Positions 53,918-62,668 of a stretch of 64,000 nucleotides of DNA are shown one piece after another. A program made the translations under genes and the position numbers. How positions within the stretch are numbered: position 1 is the stretch's first letter; each line of letters begins with the position of its first letter. The notes beneath the pieces are model-generated. The model saw nothing but the letters and a program-made list of their open reading frames with translations, made no database searches and was not told the origin of the DNA. The stretch lies in assembly GCA_041432705.1 (NCBI GenBank), contig JAPWAE010000002.1, positions 316,801 to 380,800 on the forward strand, in the 5' to 3' direction. This stretch comes from Pauljensenia sp018375675 (GTDB lineage: Bacteria; Actinomycetota; Actinomycetes; Actinomycetales; Actinomycetaceae).

Positions 53918-56328
53918 GGGGTCTCCTTCGTCATTGCTGTCTCGGATTCAGTGGTGGTGTCTGTCGTGTCGGCGTCGCCGGATGCGGCCTGCGCGTTGCG
54001 GGCGGCCCTCTTGCGCAGCGACCGCGTGATGCCGGCCAGGAAGAGCAGGCCGAAGAGCGAGGCGATGACGGCCGTGATCGCGTCCTCCCACCCGGCGCGC
54101 ATGCGCACGGTCACGGTCTGGGAGTCGTCGAGAACAACGCCGTCGGGCGTGGTCACCTTGTACGTGACCTCGATGTCGCCACTGCCGATTGCGCCCACGG
54201 GCACCTCGACCGTCGTCGCGCCCTGCGCGGCGAGCGTCTGGGATTGGGCCGGGGTGGCGCGCAGACGCGGATCGTCGGGCACGAGGGTCACGTCGACGCG
54301 TACCGGCCAGGGCAGGTTATTGCGCACGAGGACGGGGAAGTTCGCGGACTTGTTAATGAGGTTGACGGCCGAGGAAGGCTCGACGGTCACGGCGGAGAGC
54401 ATCGTCGTGACTTGCGAGGTGACGGCAGTCGCCGCGTCGAGCTGTTCGGAGGCCGTGAGCTGCGCGGACAGTGCCGGGAGAATCTGGGGGGTGACCGAGG
54501 CGTACACCGCGTCGGCGTCGTCCGTCGCGTTCGCAAGCGGTGTGAGCATGGTCAGGGACGAGGCCATGGCCGAGATCGCGGTCTCCGTGTCGGCCTCGAG
54601 GACGCCCGATCCGACGGTCTCACGGTCGACGTCGGTGGGTTCGCTGGCGGCCATCTCGCTGAAGGATATGGCGCTCACCCAGCGCGGCGAGAACAGCGCC
54701 TTCGTGCGGTTGGTGAGCCGCTCGTTGACGGCGGTTCCGCGCGCGGCTGCCGCGAAGAGAGTCCGCGAGGAGGCGGGGCGCTCGCGGGTGATGATCGCGG
54801 TGATGGCGGTGAGGGCCTGTTCGGCGTCGAGCTCGTCGCCGCCGGACGCGTTCCACGACAGGATTGCGGCGATGTCGCTCTGCTGGGTGAGGGTGCGCGC
54901 GCCCGTTCCGTCCGTCGAGGTCTCGCCGGTGTCGGTGTTGACGTTGACGCGCGCGTAGGAGGTGAAGGGAACGTCCTCGGCAGGGGTCAGGGCGCCGAGC
55001 GGGGCGATCGTGATCTGATTCGAGGAGGAGAATCCGGAGAGGAACGACGTGCCGAAGGTTGTATCCGCAGGCCAGGCGACGTTACGCAGGATCGAGGGCC
55101 CGGAGTCGGGCGAGGAGGTCGTCGTGGCGGACTGGCCGGGGGTGCTCGCGGATGCGCTGGGCGCGGGCGTGGCATCGGGTGTCCCGGAGGGGGAGGGTGA
55201 GGCCGAGGTCGACGGGCTGGGGGAGGCCGGAGAGTTGGCGGGTGCGACCCACCCGGCCTTGCGCAGCGTGTCGGGGAAGTCGGCCATCGAGCGCGAGGCG
55301 CGGTCCCAGAAACCGGAGTTGCCCGACAGTGACAGGGCGCCGAGGTCGGCGTCTCCCTCGGGCAGGGCGATGATCTCGGTCGCGTTGGACAGGAGAGCGG
55401 AGACGAAGGCCTCGGACTGGAGGTCACGCGCGCGCTGCGCCGGGTCCGTGGCCGTCGGCGCGGGCATCGGGGTGGGGGACGCGCTCGGCGAGGCCGTCGG
55501 CGCCCCGGACTGACCCGATTCCGCGTCGGACTGTCCGGACTGGGCGGGGTCGGCTCCGGATTGGTCCGCGTCGGGCGAAGGGGAAGCCGAGGGGGAAGCC
55601 GAGGGGCTCGGTGTGGCCGTGGGCTGCGGGCCGCGAGGGATCAGCAGCGGGTCGATGGCCAGGGTGACGCCGTTGGCGGAGGCGAGGCTGAGGACAGCCG
55701 ATCGTTCACTCTGGTCCTGGGTGGCGCTCGTCGAGGTCCAGGGGATCACGGTGCTCACGCGCGAGGCGGAGACCTGCGCGCCCGAATCCCACACGATGAT
55801 CGATCGATCCTTGCCCGAGTATTCGCCGGAGGTCGCAGTCACGGTCGTGACGCGCGGGCCCCACTCGTCGGCGTCGGCGAGAGGCAGCGAGGACGTGGGA
55901 ACACGGATCTCGAAGGAAGTCGTGGCTCCTCGGGCGACGTCCGTGAGCGAGGAGGAGGCCGCGTGGGTGGCGTCCGGCTCGTCATCGGAGAGGGCGGTCG
56001 TCAGTGCGGGGACAGAGATCGGCGTCTCGTTGGCGACGAATACCTCGAGGGAGATTTTCGCGAGCGTCGTCGGTGAATCATTACGGACCGTTCCAGAGAT
56101 GACGAGTTCGTTTTCGTCTGTAATGATTCGGGGCGACAGCGAGTTAATGGAAACGGACAGGCCAGAATCCTCTGAGACCGTGCCCATGACGGCGGGACGC
56201 GACTCGTCCGACTGAGAGGTCACGGTGGGCAGCGGGGCGGCCCCGGCCTCGTTCAGACCGAGGCCGAAGGGAAGAGCCATCGCCGCGCATAGGACGCCAG
56301 CCGTGAGCGCGCGCCTAGTCACGGCCAT
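53914..56328 (-). CDS. DUF6049 family secreted/anchored protein
   Basis: 804 residues from ATG at 56328, overlapping the NUDIX stop by 14 nt; a GTG at 56322 is the alternative. Signal peptide (about 1-30), beta-rich domain with ISGTVRNDSPTTLAKISLEV (immunoglobulin-like), a low-complexity Ser/Pro/Gly insert (SPSASPSASPSPDADQSG), a central enzyme-like domain and C-terminal helix (AVIASLFGLLFLAGITRSL) with a basic end. DUF6049 sits just before murJ in many actinobacteria, which ties it to envelope growth; molecular role unknown. Confidence 0.85.
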   Translation of the reverse strand: MAVTRRALTAGVLCAAMALPFGLGLNEAGAAPLPTVTSQSDESRPAVMGTVSEDSGLSVSINSLSPRIITDENELVISGTVRNDSPTTLAKISLEVFVANETPISVPALTTALSDDEPDATHAASSSLTDVARGATTSFEIRVPTSSLPLADADEWGPRVTTVTATSGEYSGKDRSIIVWDSGAQVSASRVSTVIPWTSTSATQDQSERSAVLSLASANGVTLAIDPLLIPRGPQPTATPSPSASPSASPSPDADQSGADPAQSGQSDAESGQSGAPTASPSASPTPMPAPTATDPAQRARDLQSEAFVSALLSNATEIIALPEGDADLGALSLSGNSGFWDRASRSMADFPDTLRKAGWVAPANSPASPSPSTSASPSPSGTPDATPAPSASASTPGQSATTTSSPDSGPSILRNVAWPADTTFGTSFLSGFSSSNQITIAPLGALTPAEDVPFTSYARVNVNTDTGETSTDGTGARTLTQQSDIAAILSWNASGGDELDAEQALTAITAIITRERPASSRTLFAAAARGTAVNERLTNRTKALFSPRWVSAISFSEMAASEPTDVDRETVGSGVLEADTETAISAMASSLTMLTPLANATDDADAVYASVTPQILPALSAQLTASEQLDAATAVTSQVTTMLSAVTVEPSSAVNLINKSANFPVLVRNNLPWPVRVDVTLVPDDPRLRATPAQSQTLAAQGATTVEVPVGAIGSGDIEVTYKVTTPDGVVLDDSQTVTVRMRAGWEDAITAVIASLFGLLFLAGITRSLRKRAARNAQAASGDADTTDTTTESETAMTKETP

Positions 56329-56848
56329 CCCGATACAGCAGGTCAAGGGCGATGCGAACGATGCGGCGCTCGTTGGGGTAGGCCAGCTGGCGCGACACGT
56401 CGCGCAGCGGCACCCACGCGGCCTCCTCGGCCTCGTGATCCGGATCCCCATCGACGGAGATCGTGCCGGACTCATACCCCATCAGATAGTGGTGGACGAC
56501 CTTGTGAACGCGGCGGTCGTTGCCGGAGAACCAGTAGTCGATCGACGCGAGGTGGCGGATGATGCGCCCGTGGATGCCGGTTTCCTCGGCGACCTCGCGC
56601 AGCGCGGCCTGCTGGGGGGTCTCGGAACCCTCGAGGTGGCCCTTGGGCAGGCACCACTCGATGCGACCCGCTCGATTGCGTCGCGCGATCAACGCCGCAT
56701 AGGGAATTCCGTCACGCACGTCCACGACGATGCCGCCCGCGCTAGTTTCCGCGGAAATCGGCAGGTGAGAGCGGCCAGCGCGCACAGAAGCGGACCGACG
56801 CGGGGGTCGGGGCACCCCGCCTCGGCGGTCAACTGGACGTGCAGGCAT
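56315..56848 (-). CDS. NUDIX hydrolase
   Basis: 177 residues. Complete Nudix box GHLEGSETPQQAALREVAEETG (G-x5-E-x7-REVAEE, about 82-104). An Arg/Pro-rich N-terminus (about 25 residues) precedes the fold. It hydrolyses a nucleoside diphosphate derivative; substrate not readable. First gene of the murJ operon and divergent from the CCA-adding enzyme, as in many actinobacteria. Confidence 0.9.
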   Translation of the reverse strand: MPARPVDRRGGVPRPPRRSASVRAGRSHLPISAETSAGGIVVDVRDGIPYAALIARRNRAGRIEWCLPKGHLEGSETPQQAALREVAEETGIHGRIIRHLASIDYWFSGNDRRVHKVVHHYLMGYESGTISVDGDPDHEAEEAAWVPLRDVSRQLAYPNERRIVRIALDLLYRDGRD

Positions 56849-56917
56849 GACTCCACTTTAGCCGGTACGCGGCCCCCGGTAGTCGGCCAGGGCGCTTTCC
56901 TGGCATGCTTAAGGGCG

Positions 56918-58525
56918 ATGAGTACCCAGTCAACTTCCCCGAATAACGGCCCCGTGACCGCGCAAAACGCCGGAACGACGGACATTCCTACCCTCATGGC
57001 GAACGCCACGAGGACCTTTGCGGCGCTCCCGCCCGCGATTATGGAACTCGGCACGATTTTTCACGAGGCCGGGGAGGAGCTCGCGCTCGTCGGCGGGCCC
57101 GTGCGTGACGCGTTCCTGGGAGTGACTCCGCACGACTTCGATATGACGACCTCCGCGCGCCCCGAGCGCACCGAGGAGCTCCTGGCGACGTGGGGTAACG
57201 CGACCTGGGACATCGGCAAGGAGTTCGGCACGATCGGCGGTCGCCGCGGCGACTTGGTCGTCGAGGTGACGACCTACCGCACCGACGAGTACGAGATCGG
57301 CTCGCGCAAGCCCGAGGTGACCTTCGGCGACACCCTCGAAGGTGACCTGACGCGACGGGACTTCACGGTCAACGCGATGGCGATGCGCCTGCCGCAGATG
57401 GCCCTCGTCGACCCGTGCGGCGGCCTGGCCGACCTCGCGGACGGCAACCTGCGCACCCCCGTGTCCGCCGAGCAGTCCTTCGACGACGACCCGCTGCGCA
57501 TCATGCGCGCCGCGCGTTTCTCCGCCCAGCTGGGCCTCGACGTCGACATGGACGTCATGAACGCGATGGAGACCATGGCCTCGCGCCTGGAGATCGTCTC
57601 CGCCGAGCGCATCCGCGCCGAGCTCGAGCGACTCATCATTTCGCCCTACCCGCGCCGCGGCATCGAGCTGATGGTGCACACGGGCGTCGCCGATATCGTC
57701 CTGCCCGAGGTTGCCGGCCTCGTCTCCACGGTGGACGAGCACAAGCGCCACAAGGACGTCTACGAGCACACCCTCACCGTCGTCGAGCAGGCAATGGACC
57801 TGGAGACCGGCCCGGACGGCGCCGTGCCCGCCCCCGACTTCATCCTGCGTTTCGCCGCCCTCATGCACGACGTCGGCAAGCCGGCGACCCGCCGCTTCGA
57901 GCCGAACGGCACCGTGTCCTTCCACCACCACGAGATCGTGGGCGCGAAGATGACGCGCAAGCGCATGAAGGCCCTCCACTTTGACAAGGCGACGATCGAG
58001 GCCGTCACCACCCTGGTCGCGCTGCACCTGCGCTTCCACGGCTACGGCGAGGCCGCCTGGTCCGACTCGGCGGTACGCCGCTACGTGGCCGACGCGGGCG
58101 ACCTCCTCGAACGCCTCCATCGCCTCACGCGCGCGGACTGCACGACCCGCAACCGCCGCAAGGCCAACTACCTGTCCGCCGCCTACGACGACCTTGAGGC
58201 GCGCATCGCCGCCCTGCGTGAGCAGGAGGAGCTCGACGCGATCCGCCCCGACCTCGACGGCGACCAGATCATGGAGATCCTCGGGCTGCGCCCCTCGCGC
58301 GCCGTGAAGATCGCCCGCGACTACCTGCTCGAGCTACGCATGGAGCGCGGGCCGCTGGGCGAGGAGGCCGCCCGTCAGGCCCTTCTCGACTGGTGGGCAT
58401 CGGACGACGTGCGCGCCCTCGCCGAGGAGTACCAGGCGCAGCAGGCCCACTGGGAGGCCAAGGTCGCGGAAAAGAAGGCCCGCAAGGCCGCCGCGAAGGC
58501 CGCCCGCGAAGCTCAGGGGCAGTGA
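56918..58525 (+). CDS. cca: CCA tRNA nucleotidyltransferase
   Basis: 535 residues from ATG at 56918 (AAGGG close upstream). Class II nucleotidyltransferase head GGPVRDAFLG and DFDMTT catalytic acids, RRDFTVNAMA, DPLRIMRAARFSAQL, then an HD domain (LMHDVGKP, HHHEIVGA). A Lys/Ala-rich coiled tail ends the protein. It builds or repairs the CCA end of tRNAs, needed for the tRNA-Ala at 39798 that lacks CCA. Confidence 0.96.
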   Translation: MSTQSTSPNNGPVTAQNAGTTDIPTLMANATRTFAALPPAIMELGTIFHEAGEELALVGGPVRDAFLGVTPHDFDMTTSARPERTEELLATWGNATWDIGKEFGTIGGRRGDLVVEVTTYRTDEYEIGSRKPEVTFGDTLEGDLTRRDFTVNAMAMRLPQMALVDPCGGLADLADGNLRTPVSAEQSFDDDPLRIMRAARFSAQLGLDVDMDVMNAMETMASRLEIVSAERIRAELERLIISPYPRRGIELMVHTGVADIVLPEVAGLVSTVDEHKRHKDVYEHTLTVVEQAMDLETGPDGAVPAPDFILRFAALMHDVGKPATRRFEPNGTVSFHHHEIVGAKMTRKRMKALHFDKATIEAVTTLVALHLRFHGYGEAAWSDSAVRRYVADAGDLLERLHRLTRADCTTRNRRKANYLSAAYDDLEARIAALREQEELDAIRPDLDGDQIMEILGLRPSRAVKIARDYLLELRMERGPLGEEAARQALLDWWASDDVRALAEEYQAQQAHWEAKVAEKKARKAAAKAAREAQGQ

Positions 58526-58628
58526 GATGGGGCGCGGGGCGACAATCGTCACGCCCGCGCACGGTGCGATCCCTGTCATGCCGCCGTACTCTGGGAATAA
58601 TTCAACTTTTTGTTAGGAGAGTTATCGC

Positions 58629-60095
58629 ATGAGCACGTTCACCCCCGAGAAGGCATCGGCCGACATCGGCGTGTACGGCCTGGGAGTCATGGGCGCAAAC
58701 CTCGCCCGCAACCTGGCCCGCAACGGCTACGCGACCGCCGTCTTCAACAGGACCCCGGCTCGCACCGAGAAGCTCATGGCGGAGCACGGCAACGAAGCGA
58801 CCTTCGTTCCCGCGTCCACGCTGGAAGACTTCGTCGCGTCCCTGCGCGCGCCCCGCGTCGCCATCATGATGGTCCAGGCAGGCCCTTCGACGGACGCCGT
58901 CATGGAGCAGCTCGCCGACCTCATGGACGAGGGCGACATCATCGTCGACTGCGGTAACTCCCTGTTCACCGACACGATCCGCCGCGAGAAGTGGGCCGCT
59001 GAGCGCGGCCTGCACTTCGTGGGCGCGGGCGTCTCCGGCGGCGAGGAGGGCGCCCTGTGGGGTCCCTCCATCATGCCCGGCGGCACCCCGGCCTCGTACG
59101 ATCGCGTCGGCCCCATGTTCGAGGCCATCGCCGGCACCTACGAAGGCGTGCCCTGCAGCACCTATATCGGCGCGAACGGCGCCGGCCACTTCGTGAAGAT
59201 GGTGCACAACGGCATCGAGTACGCCGACATGCAGGTCATCGCCGAGGCCTACACCCTCCTGCGTGAGGGCCTGGGTGCGACGCCGGCCGAAATCGCCGAC
59301 ATCTTCGCCGCCTGGAACGAGGGCGAGCTCAACTCCTACCTCATGGAGATCACCGTGGAGGTCCTGCGCCAGGTGGACGCCGAGACCGGCAAGCCCCTCG
59401 TCGACCTCATCGTGGACGCCGCCTCGCAGAAGGGCACCGGCAAGTGGACGGTCCAGACCGCCCTCGACCTGGCCGTCCCCGTCACCGCGATCGGCGAGGC
59501 GACCTTCGCGCGCGGCGCGTCCTCCGAGCCCGCCCAGCGCGCGGCCGGCCAGGCGCTCGCGGGCAACGCTAGCGCCCTCGTCATCGAGTCGGACGAGGCC
59601 CGGGCCGCGTTCATCGAGGACGTGCGCCAGGCGCTGTTCGCCTCCAAGATCGTCGCTTACTCGCAGGGCTTCGACGAGATCGAGGCCGGCGCGAAGGAAT
59701 ACGAGTGGGGCATCGACAAGGGCGCCCTGGCTCGCATCTGGCGCGCGGGCTGCATCATCCGCGCGGCCTTCCTCGACGACATCACCCGCGCCTACGAGGC
59801 CGACCCCGACCTGCCGCTGCTGCTGGCCGCCGAGCCGTTCGCGACGCGCTTCCAGGAGTGCACGCCCGCGCTGCGTCGCGTCGTCTCCCAGGCGGCCCTC
59901 GCAGGTGTTCCGATTCCGGTGTTCGCCTCGTCCCTGGCCTACTTCGACCAGATTCGCGCGACGCGCCTGCCGGCGGCCCTCATCCAGGGTCAGCGTGACT
60001 TCTTCGGCTCCCACACCTACCACCGGGTAGACAAGGAGGGTGTCTTCCACACCCTGTGGGCTGTCGATGGTCGTCCCGAGGAACAGTGGTCCTGA
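58629..60095 (+). CDS. gnd: 6-phosphogluconate dehydrogenase, decarboxylating
   Basis: 488 residues, ATG behind AGGAGAG. NADP-binding GLGVMGANLARN, GNSLFTDT, substrate-site GVSGGEEGALWGPSIMPGG, catalytic KMVHNGIEY and SKIVAYSQGFDEI all present; length is that of the long homodimeric form. Converts 6-phosphogluconate to ribulose 5-phosphate, CO2 and NADPH in the pentose phosphate pathway. Single gene with its own terminator. Confidence 0.97.
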   Translation: MSTFTPEKASADIGVYGLGVMGANLARNLARNGYATAVFNRTPARTEKLMAEHGNEATFVPASTLEDFVASLRAPRVAIMMVQAGPSTDAVMEQLADLMDEGDIIVDCGNSLFTDTIRREKWAAERGLHFVGAGVSGGEEGALWGPSIMPGGTPASYDRVGPMFEAIAGTYEGVPCSTYIGANGAGHFVKMVHNGIEYADMQVIAEAYTLLREGLGATPAEIADIFAAWNEGELNSYLMEITVEVLRQVDAETGKPLVDLIVDAASQKGTGKWTVQTALDLAVPVTAIGEATFARGASSEPAQRAAGQALAGNASALVIESDEARAAFIEDVRQALFASKIVAYSQGFDEIEAGAKEYEWGIDKGALARIWRAGCIIRAAFLDDITRAYEADPDLPLLLAAEPFATRFQECTPALRRVVSQAALAGVPIPVFASSLAYFDQIRATRLPAALIQGQRDFFGSHTYHRVDKEGVFHTLWAVDGRPEEQWS

Positions 60096-60123
60096 TCTGA
60101 GATTGCGGCGGAAGCTGCACGAG

Positions 60124-60148
60124 GGGGTGGGTGCGTGGCACCCACCCC
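60124..60148 (+). terminator. Hairpin terminator after gnd
   Basis: GGGGTGGGTGC (60124-60134) pairs with GCACCCACCCC (60138-60148), GTG loop, short T tail. Confidence 0.8.
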
Positions 60149-60232
60149 TTTGTGTTGCAGCCCATACTTTGGGGTTCTTTCAGGAAACCCGGTTAATCTA
60201 GAGGTACACCAATCCGCTGAAAGGGCGAATAC

Positions 60233-62581
60233 GTGGCTACTAACAACGGACAGTCTGACTGGAACGACATCATCGAGCCTGGCGGCTCCGGCACGTCAGG
60301 GCGGGACTCGCTGCCCTCGCGGCGCGCGGCGCGCGCCGCGGCCGGATCGCATGCATCCCGGAAGGCTGCCAAGGCCTCGTCGGCTGGAAAGAAGGGCCCC
60401 GCGAAGAAGAGGTTCCGGTGGGCCAAGCGCATCGGCTTCTCAATTCTGACCGTCTTCCTGGGCGTGTTCATCGCGGGCATGGCGATGTTCCTGTACCTCT
60501 ACAACACGCTGACCGTGCCTGCGCCGGATGACCTGGCGCTCGCGCAGAAGACCACGGTCTACTACGCCGACGGCACGACCGAGATGGGCACCCTGGGTGA
60601 CATCAACCGTCAGATCATCGACACGACGACGCTGCCCGACTACGTGTCGAAGACGATCGTGGCCTCTGAGGACCGCACGTTCTACACGAACTCGGGTGTT
60701 GACCTGAAGGGCATCTTCCGCGCCCTCATCAACAACCTGCGCGGCGGCGCCCGCCAGGGTGGTTCGACACTCACCCAGCAGTACGTGGAGCGCTACTACA
60801 TCGGCGAGACCACGTCCTACACGGGCAAGCTCAAGGAAGCCGTCTTGGCCATCAAGATCAACCGTGAGAAGTCCAAGGACGAGGTCATCGGCGCCTACAT
60901 GAACACGATCTACTTCGGTCGTGGCGCGTACGGCATCGACGCGGCCGCCCAGGCGTACTTCGGTCACGGCGCCTCTCAGCTGACCCTGTCCGAGTCGGCG
61001 CTCCTCGCGGCAGTCATTCCCGCGCCCTCCGCGTGGGACCCCGCCGTCAACCCCGACAAGGCGAAGGAGCGCTGGGAGCGCGACCTGAACCTCATGGTTG
61101 AGGACGGCTGGATCACGCAGGCCGACAAGGACGCCGCGGTGTTCCCCGAGACGATCGACCCCGACACGCTCAATAGCGCGTCGATGACCGGCACGAACGG
61201 CTACCTGATGGCCCAGGTCAAGCAGGAGCTCCTCGCCTCCGACCAGTTCGACGAGGACAAGATCAGCCAGGGTGGTCTGCGCATCACCTCTACGATCGTC
61301 AAGGAGCACCAGGAGCAGGCCGTCGCGGCCGCCGAGGGTATGAACGAGGTCGAGGGCTGGGATCCGACGCACCAGCACGTGGCCCTGTCCTCCATGGATC
61401 CGGCCACGGGCGAGATCCTCGCCGAGTATGCGGGTGCGGATTACGAGAAGCGCCAGCAGAACGCCGTCACGCAGGACATCGCGATGGCCGGCTCGTCCTT
61501 TAAGCCTTTCGCTCTCCTTGCGAACGCTCGCCTGGGTGGCACGGTCTACGACACCTACTCGGGCAAGTCTCCGCAGTACTTCCGAGGCATGGGCACCCCC
61601 GTCTCGAACGACGGCGGCTACTCGTTTGGTAACGTCACCCTCGTGAAGGCGACCGCGTACTCGATGAACACGGTGTTCGTGGGCCTGAACGACGATGTTG
61701 AGCCGGAGAATACGCTCAAGGCCGCCATCGACGCGGGCATCCCCGAGGACACGGTCGGACTGAACGACGAGCTCCTCAACGTCCTGGGCCCCTCCTCGCC
61801 GCACAACATTGACCTGACGACCGCCTACTCGACGATCGCGAACGGTGGCGAGCGCGTCACCGCCCACATCGTCAAGAAGGTCGAGGACTCGAACGGCAAG
61901 CTGCTCTACAGCGGCGACGTGGCCCCCAAGCGCGTCTTCGACGTCGAGGAGGTCTCCTCGATCATGCCGGCCCTCGAGGCCGTCACGAAGGGCGAGGGAA
62001 CCGCCGCTAACGTTGATTCCGCGATCGCGCGACTGACGACGGCCGGCAAGACCGGTACCTCCTCGGAGCAGCTCTCCGCCCAGTTCGTGGGCTTCGTGCC
62101 CGGCATGGTGACCGCCGTGTCGATGTACCAGTCCGACGATGCCGGTAACTCGGTGCCCCTGGATGACGTGGGCGGCCTCGATCAGTTCCACGGCGGCGAC
62201 TGGCCGGTCGACGTGTGGATCGACTACATGAAGCCGGCGACCGCGAACCTGCCGGGCGACGACTTCCCGTGGAAGGTCGAGTCCAACCGCAAGGTGCACA
62301 ACAACGCGCCCACGCCCGCGCCGAGCGCGACGACCGACGCCCCGCAGTCCGCTGCCGAGCCCACCGAGACGCCTACCCCCACCGAGACGCCCTCCGCCGA
62401 GCCCACCGAGAATTCGGAGAACGGCGGCAACGGGAATAACGGCAACGGTTCCAACAATGGCAACGGTTCCAACAATGGCAACGGCGGGAATAACAACGGC
62501 GGCAACGGGAATAACGGCAACGGCGGGAACAATAACGGCGGCAATAACAACGGCAACAACAATGGCGGCCGAAGAAATTAG
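60233..62581 (+). CDS. Class A penicillin-binding protein (bifunctional transglycosylase/transpeptidase)
   Basis: 782 residues, GTG start behind AAAGGG. A basic cytoplasmic tail of about 65 residues, then one membrane helix (about 68-92). GT51 domain: catalytic E146 in SEDRTFYTNSGVD, GGSTLTQQYVERYYIGE. Transpeptidase: S421-x-x-K424, SMN, KTG (606-608). After residue about 690 a Pro/Thr/Glu linker and a long Asn/Gly tail (from about 725) end the protein. Polymerises and cross-links peptidoglycan outside the membrane. Confidence 0.95.
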   Translation: MATNNGQSDWNDIIEPGGSGTSGRDSLPSRRAARAAAGSHASRKAAKASSAGKKGPAKKRFRWAKRIGFSILTVFLGVFIAGMAMFLYLYNTLTVPAPDDLALAQKTTVYYADGTTEMGTLGDINRQIIDTTTLPDYVSKTIVASEDRTFYTNSGVDLKGIFRALINNLRGGARQGGSTLTQQYVERYYIGETTSYTGKLKEAVLAIKINREKSKDEVIGAYMNTIYFGRGAYGIDAAAQAYFGHGASQLTLSESALLAAVIPAPSAWDPAVNPDKAKERWERDLNLMVEDGWITQADKDAAVFPETIDPDTLNSASMTGTNGYLMAQVKQELLASDQFDEDKISQGGLRITSTIVKEHQEQAVAAAEGMNEVEGWDPTHQHVALSSMDPATGEILAEYAGADYEKRQQNAVTQDIAMAGSSFKPFALLANARLGGTVYDTYSGKSPQYFRGMGTPVSNDGGYSFGNVTLVKATAYSMNTVFVGLNDDVEPENTLKAAIDAGIPEDTVGLNDELLNVLGPSSPHNIDLTTAYSTIANGGERVTAHIVKKVEDSNGKLLYSGDVAPKRVFDVEEVSSIMPALEAVTKGEGTAANVDSAIARLTTAGKTGTSSEQLSAQFVGFVPGMVTAVSMYQSDDAGNSVPLDDVGGLDQFHGGDWPVDVWIDYMKPATANLPGDDFPWKVESNRKVHNNAPTPAPSATTDAPQSAAEPTETPTPTETPSAEPTENSENGGNGNNGNGSNNGNGSNNGNGGNNNGGNGNNGNGGNNNGGNNNGNNNGGRRN

Positions 62582-62603
62582 CCGCGCGTCCTAGCGCCGA
62601 TGC

Positions 62604-62636
62604 TGCGGGCCCCGAGGAGTATCCTCGGGGCCCGCA
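62604..62636. terminator. Bidirectional hairpin between PBP and WD40 genes
   Basis: Perfect 15-bp stem (62604-62618 with 62622-62636), GTA loop, between convergent genes and without a T-tract. Confidence 0.8.
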
Positions 62637-62668
62637 GGCGTGTGAGAGCCGTTGTGAGCCTCGTTCGT

